DNA from: Rhodocyclales bacterium
GTDB lineage: Bacteria > Pseudomonadota > Gammaproteobacteria > Burkholderiales > Rhodocyclaceae
Direction of reading: 5' to 3'
Length of the DNA: 64,000 nt
Assembly (NCBI GenBank): GCA_016235025.1
Contig: JACRMV010000002.1
Location: forward strand, 372,001 to 436,000
This document shows, piece by piece, positions 56,657 to 64,000 of this stretch (the stretch's first letter is position 1; each line of letters opens with the position of its first letter). A model generated the notes under the pieces. That model had not been told where the DNA came from. It searched no databases and saw nothing but the letters and a program-made list of their open reading frames with translations. The translations under genes were made by a program, and so were the position numbers.

Positions 56657-57406
56657 ATGGAATTTGACGGGACCACCTTCGCACTCGAAATCATCAACTT
56701 TCTGGTACTGGTGTGGCTGTTGCAGCACTTTCTGTACAAGCCGGTGACGACCATCATCGCCCAGCGCCAGGCCGGGATCGAAAAGGCCCTCGCCGATGCG
56801 CAGGCGACGCGGAGCGAGGCCGACGCGATCAAGCGCCAGTACGAAAACCGGGCGGCCGAATGGGGACAGGAAAAGGCCCGGGCCAGCCAGCAAATGCAGC
56901 AGGAGATCGCAGCGGAACGCAGCCGACTGATGACCGCCCTGCAGGCTTCGCTGGACGAGGAGCGCAACAAGCTGCGTGCCGTAGAGCAGCGGCGCGCCGC
57001 GGAGCAGCGGCAACGGCTGGAAGCGGCGGCTAGAGCCGAGGGCGGACGGTTCGCGGCGTGCCTGCTATCACGCCTCGCCAGCGCCGAACTGGAAGAGCGC
57101 ATCCGCCGGCTGCTGCTGGACGAGTTGCCGCAGTTGCCGGAGCAACAGATGCAGGTCCTGCGGAGCGCCGGCCAGGCCGAGGAAGTGAAAATCACCAGCG
57201 CCTACGCCCTCGACGAGGCCCAGCGCGCCGGCCTCGTTGCCGCCTTAGACCGCCTGGCACAAAAGCCGGTGGCGTGCACCTTCGAGCAGGATCCGGAGCT
57301 CATGGCGGGCCTGCGCCTCAGCCTCGGGCCTTGGATGTTGCGTGCCAGCTTGCTCGACGAACTGAAGTTCTTCGCCGAGGCGGATCATGCCGGCACTAAG
57401 CGTTAG
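56657..57406 (+). CDS. atpF: N-type ATPase subunit b with delta-like C-terminal part
   Basis: The protein has 249 residues, longer than normal b (about 156). It has one N-terminal membrane helix ([22 protein letters not shown]), a long coiled coil (about residues 35-130, rich in Glu, Gln, Ala, Arg) and an extra C-terminal domain ([30 protein letters not shown]) that resembles the C-terminal half of subunit delta. N-ATPase operons lack atpH, and this extension probably replaces delta. It overlaps atpA by 20 bases. Confidence 0.9.
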   Translation: MEFDGTTFALEIINFLVLVWLLQHFLYKPVTTIIAQRQAGIEKALADAQATRSEADAIKRQYENRAAEWGQEKARASQQMQQEIAAERSRLMTALQASLDEERNKLRAVEQRRAAEQRQRLEAAARAEGGRFAACLLSRLASAELEERIRRLLLDELPQLPEQQMQVLRSAGQAEEVKITSAYALDEAQRAGLVAALDRLAQKPVACTFEQDPELMAGLRLSLGPWMLRASLLDELKFFAEADHAGTKR

Positions 57407-58874
57407 TCGGTCAGCCACGCGTAGCGCCGAGTCGGATTGGCTGAGCCGCTATCGCTTCGGCATGCGCGTCACCGAACAGGGACGGGTGGTGGCGATCGGC
57501 GACGGCATCGTCTGGATCAAGGGCCTGCCGTCCGCCGCCATGGACGAGATCCTGACCCTCGAAGACGGCAGCCGGGCCTTGGTCTTCCATCTGGAAGAGC
57601 AACTGCTGGGCGCCATCCTGCTCCAGCAAAGCCCGGGGCTGAGTGCCGGTGCGCTGGCCTACCGTTCCGGCGAACGGCTCGGCATCGGCGTCGGCGACGC
57701 CTTGCTGGGCCGCGTCATCGACCCGCTCGGGATACCGCTCGACGGCGGCACCGCGCCCGAATGCGAGGGACGCCGGGAACTGGACATCCTATCGCCACCC
57801 ATTCTGGCGCGGGATTTCGTCGACCAGCCGCTCTATACCGGCAACAAGATCATCGACACCGTGCTGCCGATCGGCAAAGGCCAGCGCCAGTTGATCATTG
57901 GCGACAACGGCGTCGGCAAGAGTACGTTGGCCATCGATACGGTGATCAACCAGAAGGACAAGAACGTCTATTGCGTGTATGTCGCCATCGGCCAGAAGCG
58001 TTCCAGCGTTATCAACACGCTCGACGTGTTGCGCGAGTCCGGCGCTCTCGCCCATACGACGATGGTCGTTGCCGAGGCCACGGCGATGCCCGGCCTCAAG
58101 TATCTGGCGCCCTTTGCCGGCTGCGCGGTGGCTGAGGGCTGGATGTGGCAGGGCAGGGACACCCTGGTGGTCTACGACGATCTGACCACCCATGCCCGTA
58201 CTTACCGCGAGCTGTCGCTGCTGCTGCGCCGGCCGCCGGGCCGCGAAGCCTATCCCGGCGACATCTTCTATCTCCATGCCCGGCTGCTCGAACGTTCCAC
58301 CCGTCTGGCCCCGGTGCACGGCGGCGGCAGCATGACCGCATTGCCGCTGGTGGAAACCGAGCAGGGTGAGATTGCAGCTTACATTCCCACCAATCTGGTT
58401 TCGATCACCGACGGCCAAGTCTATCTCGATCAAAACCTGTTCGCCGGCGGCTGTCTGCCGGCCATTGATATCACTAAATCGGTTTCGCGTATCGGCGGCA
58501 AGGCACAGCACCCGCGGATCAAGGAGGAGGCTGGGCGGATGAAGCTCGACTACCTGCAGTTTCTCGAACTGGAAGTGTTCACCCGCTTTGGTTCGCAACT
58601 GGAAGCTTCGATGGAGGCCAAAATTCGACGCGGCCGGCTGCTGCGGGAAATATTCAAGCAGGAGCGGCTGGCGCCACTGCCCATCGAATTCCAGCTCGCC
58701 TGGATGGTGGCCTACAACGAGGGCTGGCTCGACTCCCGGGAGATGAACGCGCTTTCCGCCTGCCTGGCCCATCTGGCCCGATGCGTCGAGCAAGGGTCGC
58801 TGACACTCGGCGACAGCCGCGAGAAGTGGCAGCAGACGGTGGCGGCATGGATGCGGGAAATGGTCGTGCCATGA
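57387..58874 (+). CDS. atpA: N-type ATPase alpha subunit
   Basis: The protein has 495 residues: an N-terminal barrel ([25 protein letters not shown]), P-loop GDNGVGKS in place of the usual [19 protein letters not shown], and the arginine-finger region [32 protein letters not shown]. The GDNGVGKST form of the P-loop is a feature of N-type alpha subunits. It overlaps atpF by 20 bases and atpG by 4. Confidence 0.95.
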   Translation: MPALSVSRSATRSAESDWLSRYRFGMRVTEQGRVVAIGDGIVWIKGLPSAAMDEILTLEDGSRALVFHLEEQLLGAILLQQSPGLSAGALAYRSGERLGIGVGDALLGRVIDPLGIPLDGGTAPECEGRRELDILSPPILARDFVDQPLYTGNKIIDTVLPIGKGQRQLIIGDNGVGKSTLAIDTVINQKDKNVYCVYVAIGQKRSSVINTLDVLRESGALAHTTMVVAEATAMPGLKYLAPFAGCAVAEGWMWQGRDTLVVYDDLTTHARTYRELSLLLRRPPGREAYPGDIFYLHARLLERSTRLAPVHGGGSMTALPLVETEQGEIAAYIPTNLVSITDGQVYLDQNLFAGGCLPAIDITKSVSRIGGKAQHPRIKEEAGRMKLDYLQFLELEVFTRFGSQLEASMEAKIRRGRLLREIFKQERLAPLPIEFQLAWMVAYNEGWLDSREMNALSACLAHLARCVEQGSLTLGDSREKWQQTVAAWMREMVVP

Positions 58875-59752
58875 GCAAGCGCGGGCAAATCCGGAAGCAT
58901 CTGGAAACGCTGAACGACATCGGCGGCATCATGGGGGCGATGAAGAACATCTCGCTGATGGAAACTCACAAGCTGGGCCGATTTCTTGCCTTTCAGCACC
59001 GGGTATTGGCCGGCATTGAGGCTAGCGCTGCGGACTTCCTGGCGCACCACCCGGAAATCGGCTATCGCCCGGCAGCCGCAGCACCGGGGATCATCGTCGC
59101 CATCGGCTCGCAAAGAGGATTTTGCGGCGATTTCAACGAGTCGTTGGCCCAGACCCTGCGTCATCACTGGCGCCAGACGGCAGACAATCCTTCCGATCTC
59201 CTGATTGTCGGTCGCCGACTGGCGGCAAAACTTGGCCAGGAGTTGCGTATCACGGCGACCTTCGACGGCCCCAGCGTCGCCGAGGAAGTACGGCCTGTGC
59301 TGCAACGCCTGATGGATGCGCTTGGCGAATTGCAGCCGCGAGCGGGCGAACACGGACTGCTCACCGTATCGGTCTTCGCCCATCGCGAAGGGGAAAATCA
59401 GGTGAGTGTACGCTCCATCCTGCCGGTGCCGAATCCGGGACAGGCTACCCCGTGCTTCGCCGATTCTCCCTTGCTGAACCTGGCGGCCCCGAAATTCTTT
59501 TCCGAGCTGGCCCGCCACTACCTGTGGGCGCAGATGCACGATGTGTTCTACGGCTCGCTGATGGCGGAAAATCGCCGTCGTCTGCAGCACATGGAAGGCG
59601 CCATGCAGCGCATGGAAGAGAACGCCGACCAGTTACAGCGCAAGTACAACCTGTTGCGCCAGGAAGAAATCACCGAAGAAATTGAGGTCATCATGTTGAG
59701 CAACGAAGCCTTGCAGCGATCTCGCCAGACCCGAGCAGACACGGCAAGATGA
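58871..59752 (+). CDS. atpG: N-type ATPase gamma subunit
   Basis: The central shaft has 293 residues. The N-terminal helix ([34 protein letters not shown]) and the C-terminal helix ([49 protein letters not shown]) form the coiled coil, with a Rossmann-like middle ([17 protein letters not shown]). The sequence departs from housekeeping gamma subunits, as expected for the N type. It overlaps atpA and the HD-GYP gene by 4 bases each. Confidence 0.93.
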   Translation: MSKRGQIRKHLETLNDIGGIMGAMKNISLMETHKLGRFLAFQHRVLAGIEASAADFLAHHPEIGYRPAAAAPGIIVAIGSQRGFCGDFNESLAQTLRHHWRQTADNPSDLLIVGRRLAAKLGQELRITATFDGPSVAEEVRPVLQRLMDALGELQPRAGEHGLLTVSVFAHREGENQVSVRSILPVPNPGQATPCFADSPLLNLAAPKFFSELARHYLWAQMHDVFYGSLMAENRRRLQHMEGAMQRMEENADQLQRKYNLLRQEEITEEIEVIMLSNEALQRSRQTRADTAR

Positions 59753-60522
59753 GCGACTGCATCGAAGAGCCCGCCGCTACACAGGATAACGCCGAATCCT
59801 GCGTGTACTGCGGCTCACGTTCCACCGACAGGCTCTATGTCCCATTGGCCGAAGGTTGTGCTTGCGAGCACTGCTTTCTCGAACGGCGCAAGCAGTCGAT
59901 ATGCATGGGCGAAGAACTCAATGATCTGCTGGTGGAAACGCTGATGGCGGCGCTGGATTTGCGGGAGCGCGAAACGGGCCTGCATTCAAAGCGGGTCGCC
60001 TGCCACACCCTGGTGTTGGCAAGACACTTTTATACCGATCAAGCCATCCTCAAACAGGTGTATTGGGGTAGCTTGCTGCACGATATCGGCAAGATCGGTG
60101 TGCCCGATGCGATCCTGCTCAAGACCGATCACCTCACGGAAGAGGAATGGAAAGTCATGCGCCGGCACCCTGGTGCCGGATACGACATCCTGGCCCAGAT
60201 TCCCCATTTGGCGACCGCCGCCGATATCGTGCTTTGCCATGAGGAACGGTTCGATGGATCGGGCTATCCCCGTGGTCTGTGCGGTGACGCTATTCCGCTG
60301 CCGGCGCGTTTGTTCGCGATTATCGACACGCTGGATGCGATTACCTCGAATCGGCCGTACCGACAGGGGCTCGATTTCGATGCGGCGAAGAATGAAATCG
60401 TGAGGATGTCGGGTAGTCAGTTCGATCCCGCTGCGATCAAGGTATTTCTTGCCGAAGAGGATCGCTTGCGGGAAATGGTGGCGCTTCAATGCGCGATTCC
60501 ATTTCATGCACAGGCAAGGTGA
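59749..60522 (+). CDS. HD-GYP domain protein with N-terminal zinc-knuckle, last gene of the operon
   Basis: The protein has 257 residues. Residues 18-42 hold Cys18, Cys21, Cys37, Cys39 and Cys42 (CVYC, CACEHC), a probable metal site. From about residue 60 an HD-GYP domain follows: HSKRVACHTLVLA, HDIGKIGVPD (His111, Asp112), RRHPGAGYDIL, CHEERFDGSGYPRG and DTLDAITSNRPYR. The GYP motif is intact, so cyclic di-GMP phosphodiesterase activity is plausible. It overlaps atpG by 4 bases, so it is made with the ATPase. The link with copper stress is inferred from position. Confidence 0.85.
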   Translation: MSDCIEEPAATQDNAESCVYCGSRSTDRLYVPLAEGCACEHCFLERRKQSICMGEELNDLLVETLMAALDLRERETGLHSKRVACHTLVLARHFYTDQAILKQVYWGSLLHDIGKIGVPDAILLKTDHLTEEEWKVMRRHPGAGYDILAQIPHLATAADIVLCHEERFDGSGYPRGLCGDAIPLPARLFAIIDTLDAITSNRPYRQGLDFDAAKNEIVRMSGSQFDPAAIKVFLAEEDRLREMVALQCAIPFHAQAR

Positions 60523-60523
60523 C

Positions 60524-60655
60524 ATGCGCGAAACTGCTGATTGCCTGAAAACCCGTTATCAATCGCAGCTCGATCTGATTCGCGGCATTTGTGGCGCTGG
60601 TTTAGGGTGCTATGAAAGGACGGCCGAAATCAAAACGGCAAACATCGCCGAATGA
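60524..60655 (+). CDS. Possible small protein after the HD-GYP gene
   Basis: A 43-codon frame begins at ATG 60524, 1 base after the HD-GYP stop, with AAGGTG 4 bases upstream, and ends just before the next metal-response box. The peptide (MRETADCLKTRYQSQLDLIR and on) is helical and slightly phasin-like but has no clear family. Coupling to the operon favours translation, but its size makes this uncertain. Confidence 0.35.
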   Translation: MRETADCLKTRYQSQLDLIRGICGAGLGCYERTAEIKTANIAE

Positions 60656-60659
60656 ATCC

Positions 60660-60675
60660 TGACAGAAATGTAATC
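60660..60675 (+). promoter_or_regulatory. Metal-response box 5 (upstream of small His-containing protein)
   Basis: TGACA-GAAA-TGTAATC, with AAGTCA 3 bases later. It is about 105 bases before the ATG of the next gene. It matches boxes 1-4 and marks a second transcription start for the downstream copper genes. Confidence 0.65.
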
Positions 60676-60779
60676 AGAAAGTCATGTTGCCGACGGTGGC
60701 TCGCGTGTAGAGTGCGTCTTGTCCAAGGTATTCGGACAAACCAAGATTTCCTCACCCGCAACTATTTGGAGAAATTGCC

Positions 60780-61046
60780 ATGAAACTGAAATCCATCCTT
60801 GCTACGAGCCTGTTTGCTGCCACTGCCATTCTTTCCGCCGGTGCATACGCCGCTACCGATACCGGCAAAGGCGCTGATGCTGCGGCTCCCGCCACCGACA
60901 TCCAAACTGACAAAAAGGTAAAGCCGCATTCGCACGTCGAGGAAAAAACCGGGGTGCCGCAAAAGGCGCCGTCGGAAACCGCGCCCGCAAGGAAAAATGC
61001 CGCGAAGGACAAGTCCAAGCACTATCATCCACGTGACATGAAGTAA
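60780..61046 (+). CDS. Small secreted His-containing protein
   Basis: The precursor has 88 residues with a clear signal peptide (MKLKSILATSLFAATAILSAGAYA). The mature part is hydrophilic, Lys/Ala-rich and disordered, with PHSHVEEKTGVPQKAPSE and SKHYHPRD near the end. I do not recognise a named family, though similar small proteins occur in copper loci. Box 5 lies upstream. A periplasmic metal-buffering role is a guess from histidines and context. Confidence 0.65.
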   Translation: MKLKSILATSLFAATAILSAGAYAATDTGKGADAAAPATDIQTDKKVKPHSHVEEKTGVPQKAPSETAPARKNAAKDKSKHYHPRDMK

Positions 61047-61185
61047 GCCCGGATCAGTCGCAGGGTCTTCGCCTGCATAGGGTCTGCAGCGCATGACTTC
61101 GGCGTACCCGGATCGGCGGCCGGTGCTGCCGGTCACGCTCCGAAAGCGTATGTTTATGCAGTGATATCCGACGGGAGATGCGGCA

Positions 61186-61425
61186 ATGGAGCAGCATGGA
61201 CAGGAACCTGAGACCGGACCGATGGAGCGGCGGGCGAAAATCGTCTGGATCGTTTTTGCCGCGATCGCCGTTTTTTACCTGTGGACCGAGCATCGCGCCC
61301 ATTTGCTGGGTGTCTTGCCCTTTCTGTTGGTGCTGGCCTGCCCGCTGATGCATGTATTCATGCATGGCGGTCATGGGCATGGCGAAGGAGACCGGAAGCA
61401 TCGTGATGAGGAGGCCAACAAATGA
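61186..61425 (+). CDS. DUF2933 membrane protein
   Basis: The protein has 79 residues with one helical hairpin ([42 protein letters not shown]) followed by [16 protein letters not shown]. The LLxLACPLMHxFMHGGHGxH pattern is DUF2933, common next to copper P-type ATPases. Its exact role is unknown. It overlaps the next gene by 4 bases. Confidence 0.85.
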   Translation: MEQHGQEPETGPMERRAKIVWIVFAAIAVFYLWTEHRAHLLGVLPFLLVLACPLMHVFMHGGHGHGEGDRKHRDEEANK

Positions 61426-62077
61426 GCGAGAGCGCCCCCGCCTACGGGCTCTGGTCCTTGGTGCTGCTCAATTCGGCCGTTTTCATCATTTTCGCCTTCA
61501 GCTTCTACAAGCCGAAGAGTTCCCGCGACTGGCGCAGCTTCGGCATGTATTCGGCCTTCATCGTCGCCTTGTTCACCGAGATGTACGGTTTCCCGCTGAC
61601 CATTTATCTGTTGTCGGGCTGGCTGACGCAGCGTTTTCCCGGCGTCGACTTTCTCTCCCATGATGCCGGCCACCTGCTGGAAGTGATGTTCGGCTGGCGC
61701 GCCAATCCGCACTTCGGCCCTTTCCACATCCTCAGCAATGTATTGATCCTGGGCGGTTTCTGGCTGCTGGCCGCGGCCTGGAAAGTGCTCTACCGTGCCC
61801 AGCGCGCGCATCGCCTGGCGGTGGCCGGGCCGTATGCACGCATCCGTCATCCCCAGTACGTCGCTTTCGTCCTCATCATGTTCGGTTTCCTGTTGCAGTG
61901 GCCGACCCTCGTCACCCTCGTCATGTTTCCGGTTCTGGTTGCCGTTTATGCGCGCCTGGCCCGCCGCGAGGAAGCGGAGGTGCAGATCGAGTTCGGCGCT
62001 GCCTACCGGGAATACCAGGCGCGGACCCCGGCGTTCATTCCGCATTTCAATGACGCGTCCGCCCCGGGAAAGTCGTC

Positions 62078-62081
<4 letters not shown>
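61422..62081 (+). CDS. Isoprenylcysteine carboxyl-methyltransferase family membrane protein
   Basis: The protein has 219 residues and about five helices. The C-terminal half has the ICMT/PEMT-type SAM-binding region [63 protein letters not shown]. These proteins are often encoded with DUF2933 and CopA-type ATPases in metal-resistance operons; the substrate methylated is unknown. It overlaps both neighbours by 4 bases. Confidence 0.85.

Positions 62082-64000
<1,919 letters not shown>

Overview
The window reads as a chromosomal segment of a GC-rich betaproteobacterium, most like the Rhodocyclales and relatives. Support comes from the ubiA, ubiD, glyQS, bioFHC and recG gene set, the hox/hyp layout of a hydrogen oxidiser, a CopK-type copper protein and an N-type rotary ATPase. 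No rRNA, tRNA, CRISPR array or prophage was seen. The genus assignment is inference.

Layout. (1) 1-417: the 3' end of glgB. (2) 566-11066, minus strand: a compact operon for an NAD-reducing soluble [NiFe] hydrogenase (hoxF, U, Y, H), its protease, hupE and the maturation genes hypA, B, F, C, D, E. HypF is a short form lacking its N-terminal domains. A sigma-54-like promoter lies upstream in the end of glk. (3) 11225-23318: housekeeping genes (glk, thyA, an M17 peptidase, mog, DUF2802, SPOR, ridA, recG, two MFS permeases). (4) 23413-29338: an accessory island. It starts with yefM-yoeB and its TGTACA operator. It continues with an array of integron-type gene cassettes on the minus strand, with attC-like sites at about 23993, 24768, 27672 and 28304 and no visible integrase. 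Cargo includes a DUF6516 toxin-antitoxin pair, BrnTA, DUF6232 and an Abi_C abortive-infection protein. Broken IS1182-like elements start three bases beyond attC cores at two places. (5) 29610-43263: ubiA, a pseudouridine synthase, bioFHC, ubiD, gloA, YgjP-type genes, plsC, gmhB, glyQS and a periplasmic rhodanese.

(6) 43346-64000 is a copper-resistance region with an unusual core. A CusRS/CopRS-type two-component system faces copK. Five copies of a TTACA-NAAA-TGTAATC-type box precede copK, a His-rich cytochrome c, a DUF411 protein and a small His-containing secreted protein. From the DUF411 gene the operon runs almost without gaps through cusC, cusB (with a fused CusF domain) and cusA. It goes straight on, with 2 bases between stop and start, into a complete N-type rotary ATPase (atpD, C, Q, B, E, F, A, G) and ends with an HD-GYP protein. 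The ATPase beta subunit carries an N-terminal YHS metal-binding domain fused in frame. The atpR slot between atpQ and atpB holds only a GC-rich hairpin repeat. A further box, a DUF2933 protein, an isoprenylcysteine methyltransferase homologue and a copper P1B-ATPase (cut by the window end) follow.

Working idea (inference): an ATP-driven proton pump made together with a proton-driven Cus exporter could restore the proton gradient that copper stress and CusA consume, with the YHS domain as a possible metal input. Separately, a 24-base motif (AAAGTCGGCGCTGG, four variable bases, ACGGCG) occurs nine times on both strands, in genes and between them, with a tenth partial match.
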